A DNA stretch of 64,000 nt from Pectobacterium polaris (GCF_002307355.1 NZ_CP017481.1:2790001-2854000), one strand, 5' to 3'. Positions 24,925-34,451 are shown, numbered from the stretch's first letter. Notes: generated from the letters alone by a model not told the origin. Program-made: numbers and translations.

Positions 24925-26028
24925 CTATGCCGCGTGGCTATCTATCACGCGGGTTTCTAATGTTTGCGTGCGCCACAGTGCCCGTTCAATACTCTCGGCA
25001 TCTGTTGCAAAAGGAAGTCGCGCGGCAATTTTCGGTGCGATTTTCACGTTCTGTGCAATGCTTTCAACCAGCTGTGGGCGTTCGCTCAGGCCGAGGGCGT
25101 TCAGCGTGATCGGGCTACCGTAGCGGCGTAACTGGGCAAACAGCTCTTCGCGGTCGGCGTCGTTATCGTGTTCCAGAAACGCCTGCACGGCCAGCCCAAA
25201 ACCCACTTTCTCGCCGTGCAGCCAGTCATGCAGCTCTGGCAGGCGCGTCATGCTGTTGTGAATTGCATGGGCGACGCCGATGCGTGGCACTTCATCTTTC
25301 ATGCTGTTCGCCAGACCCGCCAATGCGATAACGGCATCGATCACGCTGCGTAGGGCTGGCGTGACCAGACCTTTCTCATTATCCGCAATGGCCTGCTCAC
25401 CATGCGTATTGAATGTCTCTACGGCCAGCCGTGCGGCCTGCGCTTTGAGTGCCAATGCCAGCCCGCTATCGCCGTGACGCAGATACGGTTGAAACTCGTA
25501 CCATTTTGCCAGTGCATCCACGATACCGGCTTTGAGATAACGCGAAGGACTGTGTGTGATGATCTCGCTGTCCACCAGTACCCACACCGGTAAACGTGTT
25601 AATGGGAATGGCCCATTATGCGCACCGCTGTCGCTATAAATCACACTGATCGGTGACCAGGCGGCGCAGGTGGCCGCAATGGTGGGCACGGCAATGACGG
25701 GGATCTGCCCCAGAATGTCGCCGACGGCTTTGGCGACATCCAGCACGCGCCCGCCGCCAATGCCTAAAATCAGTTCCGCACCGAATGCGCGCGCCTGTGC
25801 AGTCAGCGCTTCTATTGCGGGTTTGGTGCAATCACCCGGTAAAAATTCGACCTGATACCGTAAGCCATATTCACGGAGGCTGTGTTCGACGGCATCCGAC
25901 GTCGTTTTCCATGCCTGTGGGCTGGTAATAATCAATACGGTGTTGGCGTAGGGCGCTGCATATTCGCCGACAGAACGGATGACGCCATCACGATTCAGAT
26001 AGGTTTGTGGCGCTTGTATTGCAATCAT
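24925..26028 (-). CDS. Iron-containing alcohol dehydrogenase family protein (GldA/HcxA-like)
   Basis: A 367-aa oxidoreductase of the Fe-ADH/glycerol dehydrogenase fold. The NAD-binding region has GIGGGRVLDVAKAVGD, followed by the family PTIAATCAAWSPISV motif. Metal ligands are expected in GIVDALAKWYE (Asp), GVAHAIHNSM (His) and WLHGEKVGFG (His). It is most like E. coli HcxA (YbdH), which reduces 2-oxo acids to hydroxy acids. It lies 128 bp after the ABC permease on the same strand and may belong to that operon. If the locus serves organosulfonates, a sulfopyruvate/sulfolactate substrate is possible, but that is inference. Confidence 0.82.
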   Translation of the reverse strand: MIAIQAPQTYLNRDGVIRSVGEYAAPYANTVLIITSPQAWKTTSDAVEHSLREYGLRYQVEFLPGDCTKPAIEALTAQARAFGAELILGIGGGRVLDVAKAVGDILGQIPVIAVPTIAATCAAWSPISVIYSDSGAHNGPFPLTRLPVWVLVDSEIITHSPSRYLKAGIVDALAKWYEFQPYLRHGDSGLALALKAQAARLAVETFNTHGEQAIADNEKGLVTPALRSVIDAVIALAGLANSMKDEVPRIGVAHAIHNSMTRLPELHDWLHGEKVGFGLAVQAFLEHDNDADREELFAQLRRYGSPITLNALGLSERPQLVESIAQNVKIAPKIAARLPFATDAESIERALWRTQTLETRVIDSHAA

Positions 26029-26156
26029 GTTTGCGATCTCTCATCTCTGTGGGAAAAGATAAATCAGTTGTAGCAGCGATGCCGAACGCCGCAAAAGAAC
26101 AATTCTGGCTATGAATGGGCAGATTTCGCATAACCAGAACGGTCGTAACGCCCAAG

Positions 26157-27023
26157 CTAGCGCTGCATTCCCCAGCGTTTTATCGTGATCTTTTCGAGGG
26201 TAGAAAACACCAACCCTTCAACCAGTAGCCCGATAATGATGACGGAAGCCAGCCCGGCAAAAACGCGGTCAGTATAAAGCTCATTACGGTTCTGGAAGAT
26301 GTACCAGCCCAAACCGCCGTTGCCGCTGGAGGCACCGAACACCAGTTCAGCCGCGATCAGGGTGCGCCAGGCAAACGCCCAGCCGATCTTCAGGCCGGAG
26401 ATAATCGATGGTAGCGCCGCAGGAATCAGGATGGCATTGATGTAGCGAAAGCCCGTCAGGCCGTAGTTGCGGCCCGCCATACGCAGCGTTTCCGAGACGC
26501 CGAGGAAGCCAGAGTAGGTGTTCAGCGCCATCGGCCACATCACGGAGTGGACGAGCACGAATACCAGACTTTTTTCTCCCAGCCCAAACCACAGCAGTGC
26601 CAACGGCAGTAATGCAATCGCGGGTAGTGGATTGAACATGGAGGTTAATGTGCCTAAGAGATCGCGCCCGAAGCGGGTGGAAACCGCCAATGCGCTGAGG
26701 GCGAGAGCCAGCAGGCTACCAATGACATAACCTTTCAACAGCGTACCGAGCGAAATCACCATCTTATGCGGTAATTCACCACTGGCGACGTCATCACGAA
26801 AAGCCTGAAACGTTTGCAGAAAGCCGGGCAGCATCAGATCGTTGTTTTGCCAGCGAGCGGCGAACTCCCATAGGATAAGCAATCCGGCTAGCAGCACCAG
26901 CTTGCGCAGCCAGGTCTGATTCCACAGACGCGTCGTCAGCGGCAAAGGCTTGGTGAGCGTAAAATCTTTCAGTGGTGCCAGTTCACGCTGATACTCTGGC
27001 CGCACGGGGGGCTGAATGCTCAT
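26157..27023 (-). CDS. Sulfonate/taurine/nitrate-type ABC transporter permease
   Basis: A 288-aa inner-membrane permease with about six helices and the EAA-type coupling loop (AGRNYGLTGFRYINAILIPAALPSIISGLK) of the SsuC/TauC family. ATG 27023 (MSIQPPVRPEY) has AAGG at correct spacing and lies inside the 3' end of the ATPase gene (41-nt overlap). A 15-codon extension upstream is less likely. It forms a transporter with the ATPase (26983-27849) and binding protein (27906-28928). Exact substrate not readable; sulfonates are favoured by context. Confidence 0.9.
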   Translation of the reverse strand: MSIQPPVRPEYQRELAPLKDFTLTKPLPLTTRLWNQTWLRKLVLLAGLLILWEFAARWQNNDLMLPGFLQTFQAFRDDVASGELPHKMVISLGTLLKGYVIGSLLALALSALAVSTRFGRDLLGTLTSMFNPLPAIALLPLALLWFGLGEKSLVFVLVHSVMWPMALNTYSGFLGVSETLRMAGRNYGLTGFRYINAILIPAALPSIISGLKIGWAFAWRTLIAAELVFGASSGNGGLGWYIFQNRNELYTDRVFAGLASVIIIGLLVEGLVFSTLEKITIKRWGMQR

Positions 27024-27849
27024 AGGGTTTACCTTGCGTGGATGTGACGGGTGATGGTGCGTCGACATCGGTTGGAAAAAGAAGATGGTGAATACGTCGT
27101 GCGGTGGTTTGAAAGGCTTCGCTGCCTTGATCGCTCAGCGCAAATTGATGGCAGTTGATTTCTGCTCGCACACGACCCGGATGCGGTGAGAGCAGCAAAA
27201 TCCGGCTGCCGACAATCAGCGCTTCCTCAATCGAGTGGGTGACAAACAGCAGCGTGAAGCGTACCTCTTCCCACAGCGCCAGCAATTCTTCCTGCATTTT
27301 GCGGCGGGTCAGCGCATCCAACGCGGCGAAAGGCTCATCCATGAGCAGCACTTTCGGCTGCATAGTTAGCGCCCGCGCGATGGCGACGCGCTGCTTCATC
27401 CCACCGGATAACGTATGCGGATAGGCATCGGCAAATTTCGCCAGCCCGACCTTATCGAGAAAATAGCGGGCGCGTTCCTCTGCTTCAGCTCGTGTCGCCT
27501 GACGGCTGGCAACCAGCGGAAACAGCGTATTCTCCAGTACGGTTTTCCACGGTGGCAGTTGGTCAAATTCCTGAAAGACCATGATGCGATCCGGCCCCGG
27601 TTTTGTGACGCGCTGACCGTCGAGGCGGATTTCACCGTCTACCGGCGACAGAAAACCGCCGATAGATTTGAGCAAGCTGGATTTGCCGCAGCCGGAAGGC
27701 CCTAACAGCACAAAGCGTTCGGCGGGGAAGACGTCAAAACTTACATCATGGGTGGCGCGTACTAGACTGCGCCGCGTTCGGTATTCCAGTCCGACGCCGT
27801 CAACCTGCAACAGCGGCTGGTCAATCGTGCCGTGAGAAGGGTGTGTCAT
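26983..27849 (-). CDS. Sulfonate/taurine/nitrate-type ABC transporter ATPase
   Basis: A 288-aa ATPase with Walker A GPSGCGKSS, signature LSGGMKQRV, Walker B VLLMDEPFAALD and H-loop FVTHSIEEA, the standard SsuB/TauB pattern. About 30 extra C-terminal residues (DVDAPSPVTSTQGKPYEHS...) go beyond the usual end and overlap the permease start. It is 56 bp downstream of the binding-protein gene in one operon. Confidence 0.92.
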   Translation of the reverse strand: MTHPSHGTIDQPLLQVDGVGLEYRTRRSLVRATHDVSFDVFPAERFVLLGPSGCGKSSLLKSIGGFLSPVDGEIRLDGQRVTKPGPDRIMVFQEFDQLPPWKTVLENTLFPLVASRQATRAEAEERARYFLDKVGLAKFADAYPHTLSGGMKQRVAIARALTMQPKVLLMDEPFAALDALTRRKMQEELLALWEEVRFTLLFVTHSIEEALIVGSRILLLSPHPGRVRAEINCHQFALSDQGSEAFQTTARRIHHLLFPTDVDAPSPVTSTQGKPYEHSAPRAARVSA

Positions 27850-27905
27850 GCTTGTTCTCCTGCATAGCGACGAGATTCTCGTCGAATGGGCGTGACCTTG
27901 AGCAT

Positions 27906-28928
27906 TTAGCTGCCCGGCTGGTCGTGGATTTCAGCGAAGAAATAGTCTTTCCAAGAGGTGGCTTTGTTTTTCAGTACGCCAAGCTGGTGCAGCTTTTCAG
28001 CATAAACGTAGGTACGTTCTGGGGTGATCGTGAAATCGATCTCGGGATCGGCGACGATGCGTTTCACCAGTTCTGGGTCCAGCTTCGATTTCTCTACCCG
28101 AATGTAGGTGTCGGCCGCCGCGGCTTTATCTGCCTTGACGATCTGCGATGCTTCCTTCAGTGCTTCGTAGAAGGCGCGGTAGGTTTTCGGGTTCTCATCA
28201 TGGAATTTCTGCGTGGTATAAAGCACGTTGAACGTTGCCTGACCGCCCAGCACGTCATAAGAACTCAGAATTTTGTGCACATTGGCGTGTTCCAACGCCT
28301 GATATTGGAACGGTGGGCTGGAGAAGTGGGTATTAATTTCGGAACCGCCAGCGATAAGTGCCGCGCTGGCATCGGGATGCGGTAGGCTGACGGAAATCTT
28401 ATCGAAGCGTTTGAAATCCTCCACGCCATAGAGCTTCGCAGTTTCGATTTGCAGCGTGCGAGACTGGAAGCCAACACCAGCAGCAGGTACAGCGATACGA
28501 TCTTTATCGCTCAGGTCGCGAATGGTTTTCACCGCTGGGTTATTGCTGAGTAAATAGTTAGGCATGGAACCGAGTGAGGCAATGGCTTTTACATTCTGAC
28601 GGCCCTGAGTGCGATCCCATACGGTCAGCATCGGCGGAACACCGGCAGAGGCAACATCTAAGGCACCGGACAGCAGTGCTTCGTTGATCGCCGTTGCGCC
28701 AGAGAGCGTACGCCAGTCTACCTTGATATCCAGCCCTTGCTGCTTACCGTGCTTCTCTATCAGGTTTTGGTCGCGCACCACATCCAGAATCAGGTAACCA
28801 ATACCAAACTGCTGCGCAATGCTGATGGTGCCTTCCGCATTCGCGCCAAAGGCCGCTAACGTCAGGCCAATCATGGCGGCAAGGCGTGTGAAACGCGTCG
28901 ATTTTTTCGTGGGTAGTGAGTGATTCAT
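27906..28928 (-). CDS. Periplasmic binding protein, SsuA/TauA family
   Basis: A 340-aa exported solute-binding protein with a signal peptide (about 1-31, cleavage after GANA). The two-lobed NMT1/SsuA-like body starts TISIAQQFGIGYLILDVVRD and includes ALLSGALDVASAGVPPML. The family binds sulfonates, taurine, nitrate or similar small anions. It is the first gene of the operon with ATPase, permease and possibly the Fe-ADH-family enzyme, and is divergent from the Ldh_2-family gene across a 372-bp AT-rich gap. Confidence 0.9.
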   Translation of the reverse strand: MNHSLPTKKSTRFTRLAAMIGLTLAAFGANAEGTISIAQQFGIGYLILDVVRDQNLIEKHGKQQGLDIKVDWRTLSGATAINEALLSGALDVASAGVPPMLTVWDRTQGRQNVKAIASLGSMPNYLLSNNPAVKTIRDLSDKDRIAVPAAGVGFQSRTLQIETAKLYGVEDFKRFDKISVSLPHPDASAALIAGGSEINTHFSSPPFQYQALEHANVHKILSSYDVLGGQATFNVLYTTQKFHDENPKTYRAFYEALKEASQIVKADKAAAADTYIRVEKSKLDPELVKRIVADPEIDFTITPERTYVYAEKLHQLGVLKNKATSWKDYFFAEIHDQPGS

Positions 28929-29300
28929 TATCGTTTTCTCTCATTATTAATGGTAATCGATCAAGGTGGTAAATAGGGAATAACGACACGTTAATATTTC
29001 AATGAATAACATTTATTCAACAAATAACAATTTCCCAACAAATTAACGTATTTAAGGAAATAACGTGCCGTAAATAATGTATTAAAGAAGGAATCCTATT
29101 TTCTTGTCGCTTTATTGATAAAGTGTTTTTTGGAATAAGTTAGAATAAATACGCTTTTAAAACGGAATGAGTGCAGGAAAACAAGCAAATAACCGCCTTA
29201 GCTAAATATTCGCTATGGATAGTTTTATTTTTCACTTATGGATAAAAACCGGCGCGTTATAGTGGGCACTACATTTCTATTTCGGTATACAGAGAATTAT
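28929..29300. other. AT-rich divergent promoter region
   Basis: The region between the SsuA-like gene and the Ldh_2-family gene. It is very AT-rich with many ATAA/TTAT runs, the kind of sequence CysB-family proteins bind, but I cannot define a specific site. An ATG at 29238 in frame with the dehydrogenase has no ribosome site and is not used as start. Confidence 0.45.
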
Positions 29301-30323
29301 ATGCCTGTTTTTAGCCATCATTATTTACGTGATTATTTGCGCGACCGGCTGACGGATAATGACGTGAACGCGTCCATTGCAGGAACGGTTGCGGATAATC
29401 TCGTCGAATCCAGCCTGAAAGGGCATGACTCGCACGGCGTCAGCATGCTGCCGCGCTATATCGACGCTATTCAGGAAGGTGGGCTTTCTCCCCACGCACA
29501 GGCGGAAAAAACGCTGGATTTCGGTCCACTGATTTCGTTTGACGGGCAGCAAGGCTTTGGTCAGGTGGTAGCAAAGCAGGCGTTGGCGGAAGGCATTGTG
29601 CGTGCACAAACACATGGTCTGGCGGTGGTGAGTTTAGCTAATGCCCACCATCTGGGCCGCATTGGTGCGTGGGCAGAACAGGCGGCGGAGGTCGGGCTGG
29701 TGTCACTGCATTTTGCCAATGTGTATACCAAACCAGTGGTGCTGCCGTGGCATGGCCAGCAGGCGCGTTTCGGGACCAACCCGTTCTGTGCCGGTATTCC
29801 GGTGGAGCAGGATGACCCCGTCATTCTGGATTTTGCCACCAGCGTGATTGCGGGTAACAAAGCCCGTATCGCGTGGAATGAGGGCAAACAGGTTGCGCCT
29901 GGCTGCATTGTCGATAACGACGGTAATCCGACGGTGGATCCCCGCTGGCTGATGGAACAACCTCTGGGGGCGCTACTGCCGTTTGGCGAACATAAGGGGT
30001 CGGGGCTTTCGCTGGTTTGCTCGCTGCTTGGCGCGGCGCTGACCGGAGGGAAAACCGAACGCACGGCGAAGGGCGAGGGCAAACAAATTATTAACAGCAT
30101 GCTGTCGATTTTAATCGATCCGCAGAAATTAGGCGGTGCGGCAACCTATCAGCAGGAGATTCCTGCTTTATTAGAATGGGTGCGTCAGTCCCGTGATGAC
30201 GATGCGTTATTACTGCCGGGCGATAAAGAAAAACAAACCTATCGCCAACGACTGGAGAACGGCATTTTTGTCGATGATGTTAGCTGGGGGCAACTCTCTT
30301 ATTTAAATAATAAAGTGGCCTGA
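29301..30323 (+). CDS. Ldh_2-family (malate/L-lactate/sulfolactate-type) dehydrogenase
   Basis: A 340-aa NAD(P)-dependent dehydrogenase of the Ldh_2 family. Conserved blocks are LKGHDSHGVSMLPRYI, NAHHLGRIGAWAEQAA, RFGTNPFCAGIP and GEHKGSGLSLVCSLLGAALTGGKT. The family includes malate dehydrogenases, E. coli HcxB (YbiC), ureidoglycolate dehydrogenase and (R)-sulfolactate dehydrogenase ComC. ATG 29301 is chosen because AGAG precedes it and the protein then starts at the usual family point. It is divergent from the sulfonate-type ABC transporter and upstream of the CuyA-like gene. Oxidation of sulfolactate to sulfopyruvate is an attractive but unproven role. Confidence 0.85.
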   Translation: MPVFSHHYLRDYLRDRLTDNDVNASIAGTVADNLVESSLKGHDSHGVSMLPRYIDAIQEGGLSPHAQAEKTLDFGPLISFDGQQGFGQVVAKQALAEGIVRAQTHGLAVVSLANAHHLGRIGAWAEQAAEVGLVSLHFANVYTKPVVLPWHGQQARFGTNPFCAGIPVEQDDPVILDFATSVIAGNKARIAWNEGKQVAPGCIVDNDGNPTVDPRWLMEQPLGALLPFGEHKGSGLSLVCSLLGAALTGGKTERTAKGEGKQIINSMLSILIDPQKLGGAATYQQEIPALLEWVRQSRDDDALLLPGDKEKQTYRQRLENGIFVDDVSWGQLSYLNNKVA

Positions 30324-30395
30324 TAGTGGGGTAGTTGTTTTTTAATTTATTTAACTGATTTTTATTTATCTCAATACAGAAAAATAGATCCGATG

Positions 30396-30417
30396 TAGTG
30401 CACATATAGTGCACATA
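30396..30417. repeat. Perfect 11-bp tandem repeat upstream of the CuyA-like gene
   Basis: TAGTGCACATA occurs twice back to back (30396-30406, 30407-30417). Each copy contains the GTGCAC palindrome, and the period is about one helical turn. It lies 94 bp before ATG 30511 and 72 bp after the dehydrogenase stop, the likely promoter zone of the cuyA-racemase pair. Probably an operator. Confidence 0.55.
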
Positions 30418-30510
30418 AAATCGTGCCATAAATACGCACGCTGATGTTGCCTATTTCGTATCGCGGTATATCGTCACCTTAATCTGTAACCCGTATTCCA
30501 GGAGAATATT

Positions 30511-31524
30511 ATGCACCTTGCTCGATTCCCCCGTTTATCTCTGGGGCATTTTCCCACGCCGCTTGAGGCATTACCGAACCTGTCTGCCTATCTGGGTGGC
30601 CCGACGATTTACATCAAGCGCGACGACGCCACAGGGCTGGCGACCGGCGGCAATAAAACCCGCAAACTGGAGTTCCTGCTTGCTGATGCGCAGCAGCAGG
30701 GAGCGGATGTCATCATCACGCAGGGTGCGACGCAGTCTAACCATGTGCGACAAACCATTGCGGCGGCGGCAAAACTGGGGCTGAAAACCAAAGTGTTGCT
30801 GGAAAAACGCGTTGAGGACTACGGCGAAGACTACCAGCGCTCCGGTAACGTGCTGCTGGATAACCTGCTTGGTGGTGAAATTATCGATCATCTGCCCGCA
30901 GGTACGGATATGCAGCAGGCGATGGAAACGCTGGCAGAATCACTGCGTAAAGAAGGATTGAAACCTTATGTCATTCCCGGCGGCGGCTCCAGTCCGGTCG
31001 GCGCGCTGGGTTATGTTGCCTGCGCGGAAGAGTTGTTATTTCAGTCCAGCCAGCAGCGTCTGCGCATCGATCATATTGTCCATGCGACGGGTAGCACGGG
31101 AACACAGGCGGGGTTGGTGACCGGACTGACGGCAACACACAGCCAGATTCCACTGTTAGGTATCAGCGTCAGAGCGCCGAAAGCGAAGCAGGAAGAGAAT
31201 GTTTATGCGTTAGCACAGCGCACCTGGCAACTGCTGGGAATTCCGGGCGAATTGCCGCGTAGTGCTGTACAGGTGAATAGTGATTATGTCGGCAAAGGAT
31301 ACGGTATTCCAACCGAGGGAACGCTGGAAGCACTCAGACTGTTGGCTCAGTTGGAAGGGATTTTGCTCGATCCGGTCTATTCCGGCAAAGGAATGGCGGG
31401 GCTGATCGATCTGATTCGTCAGGGACGCTTTCGCGCGGATGAAAATATTGTCTTCATCCATACTGGCGGCTCGGCAGGGCTATTTGGCTATCGTCAACTA
31501 TTCGAACAAACGGCTGCGCAATGA
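30511..31524 (+). CDS. L-cysteate sulfo-lyase / D-cysteine desulfhydrase family (CuyA-like)
   Basis: A 337-aa PLP enzyme of the ACC deaminase/D-cysteine desulfhydrase family. The PLP lysine is K49 in [25 protein letters not shown] contacts substrate, and the phosphate loop is [11 protein letters not shown]. The opening [19 protein letters not shown] and the N-terminal third resemble L-cysteate sulfo-lyase CuyA of Ruegeria more than E. coli DcyD, as I recall them. CuyA converts L-cysteate to pyruvate, ammonia and sulfite; DcyD acts on D-cysteine giving sulfide. The stop overlaps the racemase start by 4 nt. Family sure; substrate uncertain. Confidence 0.85.
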   Translation: MHLARFPRLSLGHFPTPLEALPNLSAYLGGPTIYIKRDDATGLATGGNKTRKLEFLLADAQQQGADVIITQGATQSNHVRQTIAAAAKLGLKTKVLLEKRVEDYGEDYQRSGNVLLDNLLGGEIIDHLPAGTDMQQAMETLAESLRKEGLKPYVIPGGGSSPVGALGYVACAEELLFQSSQQRLRIDHIVHATGSTGTQAGLVTGLTATHSQIPLLGISVRAPKAKQEENVYALAQRTWQLLGIPGELPRSAVQVNSDYVGKGYGIPTEGTLEALRLLAQLEGILLDPVYSGKGMAGLIDLIRQGRFRADENIVFIHTGGSAGLFGYRQLFEQTAAQ

Positions 31525-32237
31525 GTACGACGCTGATTGGCGTGTTGGGCGGGATGGGGCCGCTGGCGACGGTCGACCTGTTACATAAGATTATTGAAGA
31601 AACGCCTGCCAGTTGCGATCAGGATCATGTGCCAGTAGTTGCCTGGAACGTGCCGCAGATTCCCGACCGCCAACAGGCGCTGGCAGGCACCGGTGAATCG
31701 CCGCTGCCGACGCTACTGCACGCCATCCGGCAGCTTAATCGCTTATCGGTTAGCCATATCGTGGTGCCGTGTAATACGGCACACCACTGGTTTGATGCGT
31801 TGGCTGAGGCAAGCGATGCACCGCTGCTGCACATTGCTGACGCTACGCTGCACGCGCTGACAGAGGTAGATGAGGCAAAGGCATCGCCACGTAAAATCGG
31901 GCTGATTGCGACTCACGGGACGCTAAATGCCGGATGGTATCAGCAGCGTTTCGCCGCGCAGCAAGGTGCCGAAACGGTGGTGCCGAACGAGCAGGAAATG
32001 GCGGCGCTCTTTGTACCGGGGTGCTATGCGGTAAAACGGGGAGAATTACAGCACGGCGGACGCTTGCTGGATCAGTTAGCGGCGCAACTGGTGGAGAGGG
32101 GAGCCGAACGACTGGTACTAGCCTGCACGGAAGTCCCTCCGGCGCTGGAGGTTGTGTCGTCACGCTGGCGGGACATCAGTATCGATCCAACACGCGCGCT
32201 GGCACAGGCCTGCGTTCGCATCTGGCAACAGAGATAA
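31521..32237 (+). CDS. Aspartate/glutamate racemase family protein
   Basis: A 238-aa cofactor-independent racemase. It has the [15 protein letters not shown] signature and catalytic cysteines C84 (PCNTAHHW) and the one in LACTEVP. Its ATG overlaps the CuyA-like stop (ATGA), so the two are translationally coupled. A racemase coupled to a stereospecific lyase suggests conversion of the wrong enantiomer of the substrate (cysteate, cysteine or similar) to the one the lyase uses. It is a paralogue of the gene at 1-598. Confidence 0.88.
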   Translation: MSTTLIGVLGGMGPLATVDLLHKIIEETPASCDQDHVPVVAWNVPQIPDRQQALAGTGESPLPTLLHAIRQLNRLSVSHIVVPCNTAHHWFDALAEASDAPLLHIADATLHALTEVDEAKASPRKIGLIATHGTLNAGWYQQRFAAQQGAETVVPNEQEMAALFVPGCYAVKRGELQHGGRLLDQLAAQLVERGAERLVLACTEVPPALEVVSSRWRDISIDPTRALAQACVRIWQQR

Positions 32238-32268
32238 AAAAAGCCGTCCATTGCTGGACGGCTTTAGG
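32236..32268. terminator. Bidirectional terminator between racemase and dcuB
   Basis: AGCCGTCCA (32242-32250), TTGC loop, TGGACGGCT (32255-32263). On the minus strand it is followed by seven T residues, a strong terminator for dcuB. On the plus strand only TTT follows. Confidence 0.85.
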
Positions 32269-32282
32269 TGCAGAGAACCGAA

Positions 32283-33623
32283 TTACAGGAAGCCGTACAT
32301 CGCGGCAAACACCCACCCAAAGACGCAGGATGTGCTCACACCGATCAGACCCGGTAGAATGAAGCTGTGGTTGATAACGAAACGACCGATTTTGGTGGTG
32401 CCGGAGCGGTCAAACTGGATAGCCGCCAGATCGCTTGGGTAGGTCGGCAGAATGTAGTAACCATAACAGGCTGGTGCAGACGCCACGATATACGCGGGAT
32501 CCACCCCGATTGCCAGCGCAACGGGCACAATCGCCGCCAGCGCCGCCGCCTGCGAGTTCACGAACTTGGACACAATCAGCAGGATAATGGCGTAAGCCCA
32601 AGGGTAGACTTTCACCAGTGAACCGAGTGTGCCTTTGATTTCTTCCAGATGCGCGCCGAACATGGTTTCCGCCATCCAGGCGATACCGTATACCGCGACG
32701 ATGGCAATCATCCCTGAACGGAATACCTCATTCTTCGAGATCGAGGACGGATTGGTTTTGGTCGCAATAATGATGATGGCACCAGACAGCAGCATAAACA
32801 TCTGAATGACCAGCACCATCGATAGCGGCTTACCAGCAAAGACCGGACGCAGTTCTTCAACGGCACCCAGAATCGCTACCGCCGCGATGGTTGCCAGAAA
32901 GATCCACATGGCGACCCAGTTACTGCGCGGCAGTTTTCTGTCGAGCAGCGTGGCAGTATCGCCATACACATACTGTTTGTTTTCTGGGTCAGCGATGAAT
33001 GTCTGAAAGTCTTCATCTTTGTCCAGATCCTTGCCGCGGAACCAGCTGAAAATCCCAATCGCCAGAATACCCAGCAGGGTAGAGGGAATAGTAATCGACA
33101 GCAGATCGAGGAAGCCCAGATGCTTGCCCTGGAAGGTGAAATTAGCCAGCATGGCAACCAGCGACACCACCGCAACAGAGACCGGGCTGGCTATAATCCC
33201 CATTTGAGCGCCGATCGAACTAGCGGCCATTGGTCTTTCAGGACGGATATTATTCTTGATGGCGACATCATAAATAATCGGCAGAATGGTATACACCACG
33301 TGGCCTGTACCACAGAGGATGGTCAGAATACAGGTGACGAACGGCGCGATAATCGACACGTATTTCGGGTTACGCCGCAGCATACGCTCTGCGATTTGCA
33401 GCATTACATCCAGCCCGCCCGATGCCTGAAGCGTTGCCGATGCGGCCACCACAGCAATGATGACCAGCATAACGTCAACGGGCGGTTTACCCGGTTGTAG
33501 TTTAAAAATAAAGACCAGAATAACAAGTCCAATCCCGCCTAATAAACCCAGCGCGATCCCGCCTTTTCTTGCCCCGTAAAAAAGGCAGATCAAGACAATG
33601 ACTAATTGAATGATGAAGTCCAT
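32283..33623 (-). CDS. dcuB: Anaerobic C4-dicarboxylate transporter DcuB
   Basis: A 446-aa transporter, the same length as E. coli DcuB and nearly identical to it in long blocks ([60 protein letters not shown]). It exchanges fumarate and succinate across the inner membrane during anaerobic fumarate respiration. ATG 33623 gives the E. coli start point ([10 protein letters not shown]); 14 more codons upstream are open but unlikely. An ERIC lies 25 bp upstream and a near-consensus FNR site 230 bp upstream, fitting anaerobic induction. Confidence 0.94.
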   Translation of the reverse strand: MDFIIQLVIVLICLFYGARKGGIALGLLGGIGLVILVFIFKLQPGKPPVDVMLVIIAVVAASATLQASGGLDVMLQIAERMLRRNPKYVSIIAPFVTCILTILCGTGHVVYTILPIIYDVAIKNNIRPERPMAASSIGAQMGIIASPVSVAVVSLVAMLANFTFQGKHLGFLDLLSITIPSTLLGILAIGIFSWFRGKDLDKDEDFQTFIADPENKQYVYGDTATLLDRKLPRSNWVAMWIFLATIAAVAILGAVEELRPVFAGKPLSMVLVIQMFMLLSGAIIIIATKTNPSSISKNEVFRSGMIAIVAVYGIAWMAETMFGAHLEEIKGTLGSLVKVYPWAYAIILLIVSKFVNSQAAALAAIVPVALAIGVDPAYIVASAPACYGYYILPTYPSDLAAIQFDRSGTTKIGRFVINHSFILPGLIGVSTSCVFGWVFAAMYGFL

Positions 33624-33647
33624 AGTAGCCCCATTACATTGCTCAAT

Positions 33648-33772
33648 ATACCCGTCATACTTCAATCTGCTTGTGCGTTAGCTGCCTTTACTCACCTCAG
33701 TCACTTACCTGAGTAAGCTCCTGAGGATTCGCTCAGTTGCTGCCTTCACGCAACTCGAATTATTTAGGGTAA
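33648..33772. repeat. ERIC element, full length, upstream of dcuB
   Basis: About 125 bp with intact ends (ATACCCGTCATACTTCAATC; AACTCGAATTATTTAGGGTA) and the core palindrome (TCACTTACCTGAGTAAGCTC). It stops 25 bp before the dcuB ATG, so it is probably transcribed in the dcuB 5' leader. Confidence 0.92.
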
Positions 33773-34430
33773 TAAGATGAACTGATTAGTTAGAATTAAA
33801 ATAAGTGAGTTTTTACTGCGGGTACTATATGGACGGGTTGTTATTTATTTTCTTGATCTAAATCTATTAATTTTTACCTTTGCGCTATTTACTGAAAATA
33901 AAAGATCTCGCTCGCAATAATTGCGTCTCTCTGGTTTCTTTAGTTATTTAAGTGTAATTTTAATTTATTAATGGTTGGGTTGAGCGCCAGTTGGTGTGTT
34001 TGTTAATGATTGGGTGGGAATTTTTAAAAGTGATTAAATTTTCGTTCTTATTTTGTTGTGCTCAATGTTGTTCTGTTTTTTATTTTCGTTAATGATTGCC
34101 ATAAAAAATCCTACCTTAATGTCACTTTGGATACCCCCAATGAGGTATTTTTGCATATTGTGTTGTTTTTAAATGATTAGTTTAAAAATGATAAAACGAA
34201 TCCCTTTTTGATAATGAAGTCAACGTCAGGCCGCTGCGGAATAGCCGAGAAATAAAAAGGGCTGCTGCGACACTGCTATTCACGTCAGGAATATAGCTGA
34301 CTGACTTTCTGTTATTTTTACATCGGGTGCGAAGAAAGGCACCTTTTATAGTGTGATTGGTTATTAATATATTTTTTTTATAAATATTTTAGAATATATG
34401 GATGTCAGTTATTTTCCTTTCTAAACTGAG
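33773..34430. other. Intergenic region between dcuB-side ERIC and hasF
   Basis: About 660 bp, AT-rich, no convincing ORF. The left part should hold the dcuB promoter, including the FNR-like site at 33853-33866. The rest holds nothing I can name. Confidence 0.5.
33853..33866. promoter_or_regulatory. FNR-like site upstream of dcuB
   Basis: TTGATCTAAATCTA matches the FNR consensus TTGAT-N4-ATCAA at 9 of 10 defined positions. It is 230 bp from the dcuB ATG, or about 105 bp if the ERIC is left out. Confidence 0.5.
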
Positions 34431-34451
34431 CGTGGCCGAATACCGGCCACG
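34431..34451 (-). terminator. Inverted repeat downstream of hasF
   Basis: CGTGGCCG (34431-34438) and CGGCCACG (34444-34451) form a perfect 8-bp stem with a 5-nt loop, 37 bp past the hasF stop. The T-tract is weak (CTCAGTTTAG on the minus strand). Confidence 0.5.
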
